64,000 nucleotides of DNA. It comes from Pseudomonas arcuscaelestis (lineage in GTDB: Bacteria; Pseudomonadota; Gammaproteobacteria; Pseudomonadales; Pseudomonadaceae). The DNA lies in the NCBI RefSeq assembly GCF_016881005.1, contig NZ_JACOPV010000012.1, positions 62,001 to 126,000 on the forward strand, written 5' to 3'. Numbering within the stretch: position 1 is the stretch's first letter; each line of letters starts with the position of its first letter. The translations under genes and the position numbers were made by a program. Under the pieces are notes generated by a model. It searched no databases, was not told the DNA's origin, and worked only from the letters and a program-made list of their open reading frames with translations. Positions 17,844 through 26,598 of the stretch are shown here, piece by piece.

Positions 17844-18272
17844 ATGGACCAAGGACTTAGAACAGCAATGAACGGAATCGGAGCCCGTCTACGGGAAGAA
17901 AGGGAGCGTCTGGGCCTCACCCAGCGCGTTTTCGGTGACATTGGCGGTGTTGAACCCAATGCCCAAGGCAAATATGAGAGTGGCGAGCGTACCCCCAAGG
18001 CCGACTACATGGCCGCCGTGGCTGCGCGGGGCGTCGATGCCCTGTATGTGCTGAGCGGTACGCGTACGCCGGTAGCCCACGGCGCCCTCAACTCGCAAGA
18101 GGCCAGCTTGCTGGGTGCTTTTCGCTCACTGCCCACGGCCGACCAGGCCGCCGTCCAGCATTTGCTCGGTAGCCTCGCCAGCGCTCTGCCTCGCACATGT
18201 GCGCTGGTTTCCAGGGCGGACCCGGTAGTCTCTTCTCGGGTGGCGGCAACGGACAAACTGGTGTCGATTTGA
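17844..18272 (+). CDS. XRE family helix-turn-helix regulator
   Basis: A protein of up to 142 residues with an N-terminal Cro/CI-type helix-turn-helix (IGARLREERERLGLTQRVFGDIGGVEPNAQGKYESGERTPKADYMAAVAARGVDALYVLSG). The C-terminal half is a short, probably dimerising tail. A gene of this type sits beside gacA in other Pseudomonas genomes. The start may be the ATG at 17844 or the one at 17868; an AAGGA sequence lies before the second, at a rather long distance. Target genes are unknown; the alginate-like leader is next door, which makes it a candidate regulator by position only. Confidence 0.8.
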   Translation: MDQGLRTAMNGIGARLREERERLGLTQRVFGDIGGVEPNAQGKYESGERTPKADYMAAVAARGVDALYVLSGTRTPVAHGALNSQEASLLGAFRSLPTADQAAVQHLLGSLASALPRTCALVSRADPVVSSRVAATDKLVSI

Positions 18273-18352
18273 TGACGTGTTCCGTTAGCTCTGGCACTTG
18301 GTTTTTGCTAAGGTGGCGACATTCAATTGCCGCCGCAGTGTGAGGTGTCTGC

Positions 18353-18991
18353 TTGATTAGGGTCCTGGTGGTCGATGATCACGATCTGGTACGTACAGGC
18401 ATCACCCGTATGCTGGCCGATATCGATGGTTTGCAGGTAGTGGGCGAGGCTGACTCTGGCGAGGCATCCTTGAAGGTGGCACGTGAGCTCAAGCCTGACG
18501 TCGTCCTCATGGACGTGAAAATGCCCGGCATCGGAGGTCTTGAGGCGACGCGCAAATTGCTGCGCAGCCACCCCGATGTAAAAGTGGTGGCGGTGACTGT
18601 CTGCGAAGAAGACCCGTTTCCGACTCGGCTGCTGCAGGCAGGCGCTGCCGGTTACCTGACCAAAGGGGCAGGGTTGGACGAAATGGTCCAGGCCATTCGC
18701 CTGGTCTTTGCAGGTCAGCGCTATATCAGCCCGCAAATCGCCCAGCAATTGGCACTGAAACCATTCCAGCCGCAAGGCTCGCCATTCGATACGCTGTCAG
18801 AGCGAGAAATCCAGATCGCCCTGATGATCGTCGGTTGCCAGAAAGTACAGATCATCTCCGATAAGCTGTGCTTGTCCCCGAAAACGGTGAATACTTACCG
18901 GTATCGAATTTTCGAAAAACTCTCGGTCACCAGCGACGTCGAGCTGACGCTGTTGGCGGTCCGCCATGGCATGGTTGACGCCAATCTCTGA
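18353..18991 (+). CDS. gacA: Response regulator GacA
   Basis: A 212-residue LuxR/FixJ-type response regulator. The receiver domain has the phospho-acceptor D54 (VVLMDVKMPG), the acidic pocket DDHD and the YLTKGA lysine. The C-terminal helix-turn-helix runs from LSEREIQIALMIVGCQ to NTYRYRIFEKL. GacA, phosphorylated by GacS, activates small RNAs that titrate RsmA and so controls secondary metabolism, biofilm and virulence. The start is TTG at 18353 with GAGG upstream, as known for gacA in other pseudomonads. It is followed after 4 bp by uvrC, the conserved order. Confidence 0.97.
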   Translation: MIRVLVVDDHDLVRTGITRMLADIDGLQVVGEADSGEASLKVARELKPDVVLMDVKMPGIGGLEATRKLLRSHPDVKVVAVTVCEEDPFPTRLLQAGAAGYLTKGAGLDEMVQAIRLVFAGQRYISPQIAQQLALKPFQPQGSPFDTLSEREIQIALMIVGCQKVQIISDKLCLSPKTVNTYRYRIFEKLSVTSDVELTLLAVRHGMVDANL

Positions 18992-18995
18992 ACTC

Positions 18996-20819
18996 ATGAC
19001 CCCTGTGTTTGATGCAAGTGCATTTCTGGCGACCTGCAGCGGTCGCCCAGGCGTTTACCGGATGTTCGACGGTGAAGCCCGGCTGCTGTATGTCGGCAAG
19101 GCAAAAAACCTCAAGAAGCGTCTGGCCAGTTATTTTCGCAAAACTGGCCTGGCGCCGAAGACGGCTGCGTTGGTGGCGCGCATCGCCCAGGTCGAAACCA
19201 CCATTACCGCCAACGAGACCGAAGCACTGCTGCTTGAGCAGACACTGATCAAGCAGTGGCGGCCGCCGTATAACATTCTGCTGCGCGACGACAAGTCGTA
19301 TCCCTATGTGTTTCTCTCCGACGGTCCGTTTCCACGCCTGGGGATTCACCGCGGAGCCAAGAAGCAAAAGGGCAAGTACTTCGGCCCCTATCCAAGTGCC
19401 GGAGCAATTCGCGAAAGCCTGAGCTTGTTGCAAAAGACCTTTTTCGTTCGCCAGTGCGAAGACAGCTATTACAGCAACCGCACCCGCCCATGCCTGCAGT
19501 ACCAGATCAAGCGCTGCAAGGCCCCTTGTGTCGGCCTCGTCGAGCCTGAGGAATATGCCGTCGATGTGCGCCACTCGGTGATGTTCCTCGAGGGGCGCAG
19601 TCATCAGTTGACCAACGAGCTCAACGCAGAGATGGAACAGGCGGCGATGGCCTTGGAGTTTGAAAAGGCCGCCCAACTGCGCGATCAGATCGGATTGCTG
19701 CGCAGGGTCCAGGATCAGCAGAGTATGGAAGGCGGCAGTGGCGATGTGGATGTCGTCGCGGCGTTTACCAACCCTGGCGGCGCCTGTGTGCACTTGATCA
19801 GTGTGCGCGGTGGGCGTGTATTGGGTAGCAAGAATTTCTTTCCACAGGTCGGGATCGAAGAGGATGTGGCCGAGGTGATGGCCGCGTTTCTCTCGCAGTA
19901 CTATATAGGCAACGCCGAGCGCGACCTGCCGGGCGAGCTCATTGTAAACGTGGTGCATGACGATTTCGCGGCGTTCACCGCGGCCATCGAAACCTTGCGC
20001 GGGCGCGAACTGACCATCAGTCATCGGGTGCGTGGCACCCGTGCGCGCTGGCAGCAGCTGGCGGTAACCAACGCCGAACAGGCCCTGAGCGCGCGCCTGG
20101 CCAACCGTCAACACATGGCCTCACGCTTTGAAGCCTTGGCCCAGGTGCTGGCCCTCGATGAGGTGCCTCAACGCCTTGAGTGCTACGACATCAGTCACTC
20201 CAGTGGCGAGGCTACCGTAGCGTCCTGCGTGGTGTTCGGGCCGGAGGGGCCGCTGAAATCGGACTACCGACGCTTCAATATCGAAGGCGTCACTCCGGGC
20301 GACGACTATGCGGCCATGCACCAGGCCCTGACTCGCCGCTTCGGGCGTATCAAGGGCGGCGAGGGCAAGTTGCCAGATGTGCTGTTGGTCGACGGCGGCA
20401 AAGGCCAGCTGAACATGGCCCGCGATGTGCTGCAGGAACTGGCGGTGCCAGACCTGATTCTGCTTGGCGTGGCCAAGGGCGTAACCCGCAAGGCGGGCTT
20501 TGAAACCTTGTACCTCAACGATGCGGCCCACGAGTTCACCCTCAAGGGTGACTCGCCAGCGTTGCACTTGATCCAGCAGATTCGTGACGAAGCGCACCGC
20601 TTCGCCATTACCGGTCACCGTGCCCGACGCGGCAAGGCCCGACGTACCTCCAGCCTTGAAGATGTAGCTGGGGTAGGGCCAAAACGCCGTCGTGACCTGC
20701 TTAAACACTTCGGTGGCCTGCAGGAATTGACCCGTGCCAGCATCGAAGAAATCGCCAAAGCACCGGGAATCAGTAAAAAGCTTGCCGAGTCGATTTATGC
20801 GACCCTGCATAGCGAGTAG
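18996..20819 (+). CDS. uvrC: Excinuclease ABC subunit C
   Basis: A 607-residue nucleotide excision repair nuclease. It has the N-terminal GIY-YIG nuclease (GVYRMF...LLYVGKAKNLKKR), the zinc-type cysteine cluster found in some UvrC proteins (CLQYQIKRCKAPCVG), the UVR motif (AALQLEF-like, about residue 200-230), the C-terminal RNase H-like nuclease (ECYDISHSSGEATVAS and LLVDGGKGQLN) and terminal helix-hairpin-helix motifs (VAGVGPKRRRDLLKHFGG). It makes both incisions around a UvrB-bound lesion. The ATG at 18996 is chosen because homologues begin near PFDASAFL; an upstream ATG at 18966 lies inside gacA. Confidence 0.97.
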   Translation: MTPVFDASAFLATCSGRPGVYRMFDGEARLLYVGKAKNLKKRLASYFRKTGLAPKTAALVARIAQVETTITANETEALLLEQTLIKQWRPPYNILLRDDKSYPYVFLSDGPFPRLGIHRGAKKQKGKYFGPYPSAGAIRESLSLLQKTFFVRQCEDSYYSNRTRPCLQYQIKRCKAPCVGLVEPEEYAVDVRHSVMFLEGRSHQLTNELNAEMEQAAMALEFEKAAQLRDQIGLLRRVQDQQSMEGGSGDVDVVAAFTNPGGACVHLISVRGGRVLGSKNFFPQVGIEEDVAEVMAAFLSQYYIGNAERDLPGELIVNVVHDDFAAFTAAIETLRGRELTISHRVRGTRARWQQLAVTNAEQALSARLANRQHMASRFEALAQVLALDEVPQRLECYDISHSSGEATVASCVVFGPEGPLKSDYRRFNIEGVTPGDDYAAMHQALTRRFGRIKGGEGKLPDVLLVDGGKGQLNMARDVLQELAVPDLILLGVAKGVTRKAGFETLYLNDAAHEFTLKGDSPALHLIQQIRDEAHRFAITGHRARRGKARRTSSLEDVAGVGPKRRRDLLKHFGGLQELTRASIEEIAKAPGISKKLAESIYATLHSE

Positions 20820-20851
20820 AATGCCCCCTCACTTTGCAGCCAGTTGTGCCG

Positions 20852-21412
20852 ATGAATATCCCAAATCTACTTACAGTTCTTCGCGTCCTGCTCATTCCGA
20901 TCTTTATTTTGCTGTTTTATGTTCCGTACCACTGGAGCTATATCGCAGCAAGCAGTGTCTTTGCTGTTGCAGCGGCCACCGACTGGCTTGACGGCTACCT
21001 GGCCCGCCGACTGCAGCAGAGCACTCCCTTCGGAGCCTTCCTTGACCCCGTGGCCGACAAGTTGATGGTCGCCGTGGCCTTGGTGCTGTTGGTGCAGGTC
21101 CATGCAAACTTCTGGCTGACATTGCCAGCGGCGGTAATCATCGGTCGTGAGATCGTGGTATCGGCCCTGCGCGAATGGATGGCCGAGTTGGGCGCACGGG
21201 CGCATGTCGCGGTGTCGAACCTGGGCAAGTGGAAAACCGCCGCGCAAATGCTCGCGCTGGTGATCCTGCTGGCCAATCCGCCAGTGATGACCTTCTGGGT
21301 GATTTTGGGTTACGTCTTGCTGATGATTTCCGCAGGCCTGACCTTGTGGTCGATGGTGCACTACCTGCGCGCCGCCTGGCCGCACCTGCGCGAAGGCTCG
21401 GAACAAAAATAA
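20852..21412 (+). CDS. pgsA: CDP-diacylglycerol-glycerol-3-phosphate 3-phosphatidyltransferase
   Basis: A 186-residue inner membrane enzyme making phosphatidylglycerol phosphate. The CDP-alcohol phosphatidyltransferase signature (D-G-x2-A-R-x8-G-x3-D-x3-D) is complete in DWLDGYLARRLQQSTPFGAF followed by LDPVADK. Several membrane helices follow. The ATG at 20852 (MNIPNLLTVLR) is the usual start; the ORF extends six codons upstream without support. It belongs to the conserved gacA-uvrC-pgsA-tRNA unit. Confidence 0.95.
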   Translation: MNIPNLLTVLRVLLIPIFILLFYVPYHWSYIAASSVFAVAAATDWLDGYLARRLQQSTPFGAFLDPVADKLMVAVALVLLVQVHANFWLTLPAAVIIGREIVVSALREWMAELGARAHVAVSNLGKWKTAAQMLALVILLANPPVMTFWVILGYVLLMISAGLTLWSMVHYLRAAWPHLREGSEQK

Positions 21413-21474
21413 AGCTTTTTTGAATCAAGGGCTTGACGGCGTTCCATGAATCTATAGAATGGCCGTCACCAAAT

Positions 21475-21550
<76 letters not shown>

Positions 21551-21594
21551 AATATAGATCTACAGAATTCCATGGAAATCTGTAAGTCGTCGAG

Positions 21595-21617
21595 AAAGGG
21601 CCTTCGGGCCCTTTTTT
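21595..21617 (+). terminator. Rho-independent terminator after tRNA-Gly
   Basis: Stem AAAGGGCC / GGCCCTTT with a TTCG tetraloop, followed by a run of T ending at 21617. It closes the gacA-uvrC-pgsA-tRNA transcription unit. Confidence 0.95.
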
Positions 21618-21919
21618 CGTTCCCGCGCACCGTCGCAAGCCGACGTTATCCGCGCCATCAGCTTTCCCAGGTCAACGCCTGCCCGCCACCGCCTTCTTCG
21701 ATTCAATCGGTCTGCATCTTTCTTTGCAGTTAGTGCCGCAAGGGTAGCTATCATTGCGCAGGCGACGTTGATAGCATACGGCCACTTTTTTTAGTCGATT
21801 GCTACCTGGTCCTTGCGGCCGGAAACGTTATCGCCGCCACTGATCGTCGGCATTCACGTTCTGTGAACAGCAGCCGATATCAACTCAAGCAATCCAGATC
21901 CGTACAGGGATGTAGCTAG
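21618..21919. promoter_or_regulatory. Gene-free stretch upstream of the adaptor/giant-protein operon
   Basis: About 300 bp with no credible ORF. It must carry the promoter for the operon starting at 21920, because a strong terminator closes the previous unit. A T-rich tract is present around 21786-21793. I could not pick a confident -35/-10 pair or a recognisable regulator site. Confidence 0.45.
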
Positions 21920-22684
21920 ATGAAGCAGGCAGTGTGGTGGGCGGCGTTGGCCTTGATGACGAGTGTTGTTCAGGCTGCGGCCGAGAGTGATCCATTGCTC
22001 GATGGCGTCACCTTGCGCGGCGGCAGCGAAGTGCGCGGTGTGCTGCGCGCCCGCTCCCAGGCGGTGCTGGCCAGCGAACTGCCCGGCCGGGTCGTGGAAA
22101 TCCCCTATGCTGAAGGCCAATCGTTCAAAAAGGGCGATGTGCTGGTGCGCTTCGATTGCAGCGCCTACCAGGCCCAGGCCAATGCGTCTGCTGCAGCCGT
22201 GCGCGCAGCCCGCGAAGAGCTGGGCAACAAACGGCAACTGGCGGCGCTCAATTCCGTCGGGCGTTTCGAGGTGTCCCTGGCAGAAGCGCATCAGGCCCAA
22301 GCCCAGGCCGAAGCCCAGGTATACCAGGTGCAGGTGCAGCGCTGTCAGGTCAAGGCGCCGTATGATGGCCAGGTGGTGCAGCGCCGTGTCCAACCCTACG
22401 AAAGCGTAGCTAGCGGTGCACCGCTGCTGGAAATCGTCGACAACCGCACCCTGGAGATTCATCTGCTGGTGCCGTCGCACTGGATCGGCACGCTTAAGCC
22501 GGAGCAGACCTTCAGCTTCGTGCCCGACGAGACCGGCAAGTCGATCGATGCGGTGATCAAGCGTCTTGGTGCGCGTATCGACGAAGGCAGTCAAACCCTG
22601 CTGCTGATCGCCAATGTTCCCGCCAATACCCCAGGCCTGATATCCGGTATGAGTGGTACCGCGCGCTTTGCGGAGAATAAATGA
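21920..22684 (+). CDS. Periplasmic HlyD/RND-type adaptor protein (adaptor 1)
   Basis: A 254-residue protein with a cleavable signal peptide (cut near VQA-AAE, residue 20). It has a lipoyl-like half-motif (RSQAVLASELPGRVVEIPYAEGQSFKKGDVLVRFD), a short coiled-coil hairpin rich in A/Q/E, the second lipoyl half (RCQVKAPYDGQVVQRRVQPYESV) and a beta-barrel region (TLEIHLLVPSHWI). It therefore resembles membrane fusion proteins that link an inner membrane unit to TolC. No pump is encoded with it. Its TGA overlaps the next ATG, so the two are translationally coupled. Confidence 0.88.
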   Translation: MKQAVWWAALALMTSVVQAAAESDPLLDGVTLRGGSEVRGVLRARSQAVLASELPGRVVEIPYAEGQSFKKGDVLVRFDCSAYQAQANASAAAVRAAREELGNKRQLAALNSVGRFEVSLAEAHQAQAQAEAQVYQVQVQRCQVKAPYDGQVVQRRVQPYESVASGAPLLEIVDNRTLEIHLLVPSHWIGTLKPEQTFSFVPDETGKSIDAVIKRLGARIDEGSQTLLLIANVPANTPGLISGMSGTARFAENK

Positions 22685-24000
22685 ACGCGCCGGTGCCTGG
22701 TGCTCTCGAGCAACTGCTGGCCCATTACCTGAAGTTGGAGCGTCAGGCCCGTGGTGCGCCATCGGTGGAAGAGCTGGCTTTTAGTATGGTCAACGATAGC
22801 CAGGCGCTATTTGGCTATCGACATGGCGCGCTGCTGATCACTGGCAAAGTTCGCGCGCTCACCGGCGTCAGCACGGTGGAGCCGAACGCGCCGTTCGTGG
22901 TGTTCGTTGAGCGCGTCGCCAAGCGCCTGGCTGCCAGTGAGCGTTTTGCTCTGCCAGGAGCGGTGCCACCCGACGATCTGGATCAAGCCAGCCGTGACGA
23001 TTGGCAGGCGCTGTCTGCTCCCCATGCCTTCTGGCTACCGCTTAAAGACCGTCAGGGCGAGGTGTTCGGTGGCCTTTGGCTGGCCCGCGACAATCCGTGG
23101 AATGACGCCGAGCAGGTTTTACTGGCGCAGCTTGGCGACTGCTATAGCCATGCCTGGCGCGCCCTGCAACCGGGCAAGCCTTGGCGCCTGCGCTGGCCGG
23201 CGAAGACCCGCTGGGCCCTGGCCGCGGCCTTGCTGCTGATACTGCTGGTACCGGTGCGCCAGTCGGTGTTGGCCCCGGCCGAAGTTGCGCCGCGCAACGG
23301 GCAGGTGGTCGCTGCGCCACTGGATGGGGTGGTCGCCGAGTTCCTGGTCAAGCCCAACCAGCCAGTTAAAGCAGGCGAGGTGCTGGTGCGCTTTGACGCC
23401 ACCACCCTCAAGGCCCAGGCCGATGTCGCCGAACGCACCCTGGGCGTCGCCGAGGCGGAGTTCAAGGCCAATACCCAGCGGGCGTTTTCCGATGCTGATT
23501 CCAGTGCGCGCCTCGATCTGCTGGCCGCTCGGGTCGAGCAGAAGCGTGCCGAGCGTGATTACGCCCGCGATTTACTGGCGCGTACCCAAGTGCGTGCCGA
23601 ACGCGACGGCATCGCGGTGTTCGCCGATGCCCAGCGTTTTATCGGCAAGCCCATGCGTACCGGCGAGCGCCTGATGGAAATTGCCGACCCGACTCAGGCC
23701 GAACTGCGCATCGAACTGCCGGTGGCCGACGCCATTGGTCTGGAAAAGGGCGCCGAAGTGGCGTTGTTTCTCGATAGCGATCCGCTGAGCCGGCATAACG
23801 CGGTGCTCGAACGGGCGGCCTATCAGGCACAGAACACCCCGGCCGGCCAGCTTGCCTATCGCCTTGACGCCAGTTTCGAAAACGCGCCGCCGCGTATCGG
23901 CCTGCGCGGCACGGCCAAGGTCTTCGGTGACCGTGCGCCGTTGGCCCTGTATCTGCTGCGCCGGCCCCTGGCGGCCCTGCGCCAGGCGGTGGGGCTTTGA
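22681..24000 (+). CDS. GAF-like domain fused to HlyD-type adaptor (adaptor 2)
   Basis: A 439-residue protein in three parts: an N-terminal, probably cytosolic GAF-like domain (about 1-165, including HAFWLPLKDRQGEVFGGLWLAR and a terminal helix), one transmembrane helix (about 178-196), and a periplasmic HlyD-type adaptor (lipoyl half QVVAAPLDGVVAEFLVKPNQPVKAGEVLVRFD, a coiled-coil hairpin, second half, barrel). A cytosolic sensory-type domain on a periplasmic adaptor is uncommon and suggests signal-gated assembly. It overlaps both neighbours by 1-4 bases. The GAF call rests on overall pattern, without a ligand-binding motif. Confidence 0.82.
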   Translation: MNAPVPGALEQLLAHYLKLERQARGAPSVEELAFSMVNDSQALFGYRHGALLITGKVRALTGVSTVEPNAPFVVFVERVAKRLAASERFALPGAVPPDDLDQASRDDWQALSAPHAFWLPLKDRQGEVFGGLWLARDNPWNDAEQVLLAQLGDCYSHAWRALQPGKPWRLRWPAKTRWALAAALLLILLVPVRQSVLAPAEVAPRNGQVVAAPLDGVVAEFLVKPNQPVKAGEVLVRFDATTLKAQADVAERTLGVAEAEFKANTQRAFSDADSSARLDLLAARVEQKRAERDYARDLLARTQVRAERDGIAVFADAQRFIGKPMRTGERLMEIADPTQAELRIELPVADAIGLEKGAEVALFLDSDPLSRHNAVLERAAYQAQNTPAGQLAYRLDASFENAPPRIGLRGTAKVFGDRAPLALYLLRRPLAALRQAVGL

Positions 24001-26096
24001 TGCTGCCGGCGCTGCGTCCCGACCTGCAGCTCTCGACGGGTGCGCCGGGCCTCGACGGCTCGCCGCAATGGACCCTTGCCGACCCGCTGCGCGGTCGCTA
24101 TTTCAAGCTCGGCGCGCCGGCCATGCGCCTGTTGCGTCACTGGGCCCTGGGCGATCGGCAACAGGTGCTCAATGCCGCTAATGCCGAGCCGGGCATGCCA
24201 CTGACCGGGCAAGCGCTGGATGAGTTAATGCGCTTCCTGCGCGGTCATGACCTGGTCAGCGCCATGGATGCCGAACAACGCGCCAGTTACGCGACCAAGG
24301 CAGCGTCCCAGCGCCAGGGGATCTGGACCCAGGTCTTGCACAAATACCTGTTCTTTCGGATTCCGCTGTGGCGCCCGGATGCATTTCTCAATCGCACCTG
24401 GCCATGGCTGGAACGTAACGGACAGAGCCTGCTGCGCTATGGCTTGCCCACTGTGTTGCTGCTCGGGCTGTTCCTGGTGATGCGCGATTGGGAGCGCTTT
24501 CTTTCGACCTTCCCGCATTTACTCAGCCTCGGCGGTATGGCGGCGTTCGCCATTGCCCTGGGGTTCGCCAAGCTCTGCCATGAATTCGGCCATGCCTACA
24601 TGGCCAAGCGCGCCGGCTGCAGGGTGCCGAGTATGGGCGTGGCGTTCATGGTCCTGTTGCCCATGCTCTACACCGATGTCAGCGACGCCTGGCGCGTGCA
24701 GGATCGTCGTACCCGTTTACTGATCGGCGCTGGCGGCGTGCTCGCCGAGCTACTGCTGGCCTGTATTGCCCTGTTGGCCTGGTCGTTGTTGCCGGACGGG
24801 GCAGGGCGCACGGCGGCATTCATGCTGGCCAGTGCTACCTGGATCACCACCCTGGCGATCAACGTTAACCCGTTGATGCGCTTTGACGGTTACTTCCTGC
24901 TCAGTGACCTGTGGGGCGTCGACAACTTGCAGGGCCGCGGTTTCGCCCTTGGGCGCTGGCACCTGCGGGAAAAGCTCTTCGGTTACGGCGAGCCTATGCC
25001 CGAGCATTGGTCGCCTAAGCTGCGCCGCCGCCTGTTGTGCTGGAGCTACGCTGCGTGGATCTGGCGCGCGGTACTGTTTTTCGGCATCGCCCTGGCGGTC
25101 TACCACCTGTTTTTCAAGGTGCTCGGCATCTTCCTGATGATGGTCGAATTGGTGTGGTTTATCGGCCTACCGATCTGGCGCGAATGGCAGCACTGGTGGC
25201 AGCACCGAGACAAGGCCCAGTCGCGCAAGGTACTGTTCCTCGGTGCCGGCCTGGCGCTAATCCTGGCCCTGCTGGTGGTGCCGTGGCGCAGCGGCGTGGA
25301 AGTGCCGGCGATGCTCGAGGCGTCGCGGGTAAGTGCTCTGCATGCCCCGGCGTCGGCGCAGGTGCGCGAGGTCCGGGTCAAGGACGGCGACCAGGTTGCG
25401 CAGAACCAGGTGTTGGTCACGCTCGAATCGCCGGATCTGCAAGCGCGGATGAGCATCGTCCGCCGCGAGATCGAAATCCTGCAACTGCAGTTGCGGCGAC
25501 AGTCCGCACGCAGCGAAACCGCCGCCGACAGCGGCATCCTTGAGCAGCGCCTGGCGGAGGCGGTGGCCGAGTACCGTGGTCTGGCAGCCCAGCGTGAGCG
25601 CCTGGTGTTGCGAGCGCCCCATGCCGGAACGGTGCGTGATCTGGTCGATAACCTGAGCCCCGGACGCTGGATCAGTACCGAGCTGCCGCTCGCTCAGGTG
25701 GCCGCCGCGGGCCTGCGCTTGCGCGGTTACCTGGCTGAAGCCGATCTGTGGCGCGTGGCGCCGGGTACGACTGGGCATTTCGTCGCCGACGATGTGTTAC
25801 GCGACTCTCTGCCGGTCACCCTCGATGGGGTGGATGCCAATGGCGTGGCGTATATCGATCAGGAGGCACTGATTTCCGAGCATCATGGCCCTATTGCGAT
25901 TCGCCGTGACGAAGAGAAGAGGGCGCAACCTTTGCAAGCGCAATATGGCGCGCAATTCGTGCTCGAAAAGGGTGCGCCGAAGGAGGTTTCACACCCGCTG
26001 CGCGGGCTTGTGGTGCTCGACGGGAAGGGCGAATCACTGATGTCTGCAGCTTGGCGGCGGGTGGCTGCAATCGGCGTCAGGGAAAGTGGATTTTAG
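24000..26096 (+). CDS. M50 zinc metalloprotease fused to HlyD-type adaptor (adaptor 3)
   Basis: A 698-residue inner membrane protein. Residues 1-85 look like a PqqD/winged-helix peptide-binding module (WTLADPLRGRYFKLGAPAMRLL). Then comes a polytopic site-2-protease-like domain: zinc motif HEFGH at 194-198 and the second-ligand motif NPLMRFDG at 290-297, both intact. After a further membrane helix (about 410-428) there is a periplasmic HlyD-type part with lipoyl halves (SAQVREVRVKDGDQVAQNQVLVTLES; LRAPHAGTVRDLVDNLSP). Such proteins are often labelled putative peptide zinc metalloproteases. It could process the giant exoprotein or serve as the inner membrane anchor of the exporter. The ATG at 24000 overlaps the previous TGA. 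Confidence 0.87.
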   Translation: MLPALRPDLQLSTGAPGLDGSPQWTLADPLRGRYFKLGAPAMRLLRHWALGDRQQVLNAANAEPGMPLTGQALDELMRFLRGHDLVSAMDAEQRASYATKAASQRQGIWTQVLHKYLFFRIPLWRPDAFLNRTWPWLERNGQSLLRYGLPTVLLLGLFLVMRDWERFLSTFPHLLSLGGMAAFAIALGFAKLCHEFGHAYMAKRAGCRVPSMGVAFMVLLPMLYTDVSDAWRVQDRRTRLLIGAGGVLAELLLACIALLAWSLLPDGAGRTAAFMLASATWITTLAINVNPLMRFDGYFLLSDLWGVDNLQGRGFALGRWHLREKLFGYGEPMPEHWSPKLRRRLLCWSYAAWIWRAVLFFGIALAVYHLFFKVLGIFLMMVELVWFIGLPIWREWQHWWQHRDKAQSRKVLFLGAGLALILALLVVPWRSGVEVPAMLEASRVSALHAPASAQVREVRVKDGDQVAQNQVLVTLESPDLQARMSIVRREIEILQLQLRRQSARSETAADSGILEQRLAEAVAEYRGLAAQRERLVLRAPHAGTVRDLVDNLSPGRWISTELPLAQVAAAGLRLRGYLAEADLWRVAPGTTGHFVADDVLRDSLPVTLDGVDANGVAYIDQEALISEHHGPIAIRRDEEKRAQPLQAQYGAQFVLEKGAPKEVSHPLRGLVVLDGKGESLMSAAWRRVAAIGVRESGF

Positions 26097-26203
26097 TCGT
26101 GTGATCGTAGGACAATTGAGTTAATCTGCCATCAATTCGCCATGTACGTTAGCCTGACCTCCATCACAATAAAAAGTTAGCTCACGAAGTTAACCCTACA
26201 AGG

Positions 26204-26521
26204 ATGTTCGAATTGATAGCGAAGGAAGCTGCGACCCACCGTGCCTTGCGTTCAGCCGATATGACGTTTATCGAGCGCCTGTATGCCGGATCACCTGTGC
26301 ATAACGTCCCCCGCAGCGGCCGGCCCATCGAGCAGGTCGCAGTATCTCTCAGTCAGCAGTTCAATCCTCAGCATAGTGAATATATGGTTCATTCCTATGA
26401 AGCGTGGGCGGTCGCACTGCGCCTCGCAACGCCTACCCAGATGCATACCCGCTTGCCGACCTACACCCATCTGTTGTCGACGCAGGGCACCTTCCCAAGT
26501 CGCAGCCAACAGCAACAATAG
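26204..26521 (+). CDS. Small unknown ORF before the giant gene
   Basis: A 105-residue ORF with no signal peptide, membrane segment or recognised domain. Its composition is protein-like and it ends exactly at the foot of a strong terminator (the stop TAG shares bases with the hairpin). AAGG touches the ATG, which is too close for a normal ribosome site; a TTG about ten bases downstream would be better spaced. Either it is a short accessory protein of the export locus or a leader ORF. Position is the main support. Confidence 0.45.
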   Translation: MFELIAKEAATHRALRSADMTFIERLYAGSPVHNVPRSGRPIEQVAVSLSQQFNPQHSEYMVHSYEAWAVALRLATPTQMHTRLPTYTHLLSTQGTFPSRSQQQQ

Positions 26522-26550
26522 GCGATGCCCCTAGGCATCGCCTTTTTTTT
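26520..26550 (+). terminator. Strong rho-independent terminator inside the operon
   Basis: Perfect 9-bp stem GGCGATGCC / GGCATCGCC with a CCTA loop and eight T residues. It lies between the small ORF and the giant gene, whose ATG is only about 50 bp further on, leaving little room for a separate promoter. It could reduce readthrough into the giant gene or act as an attenuator. Confidence 0.92.
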
Positions 26551-26598
26551 GATCGCCTTGCCGGAGCAGGCAGTGCGGTGACCACCTGGAGGAGCATC

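Noticed and set aside
18927..20114. A 395-codon minus-strand frame opposite uvrC.
   Set aside because: It is a shadow of the clear uvrC frame and contains no recognisable domain.
26404..26598. The giant gene's frame stays open 195 bp upstream of the chosen start.
   Set aside because: This stretch runs through the strong terminator and the small ORF; the ATG at 26599 has a good GGAGG and starts directly before the LEPR leader.
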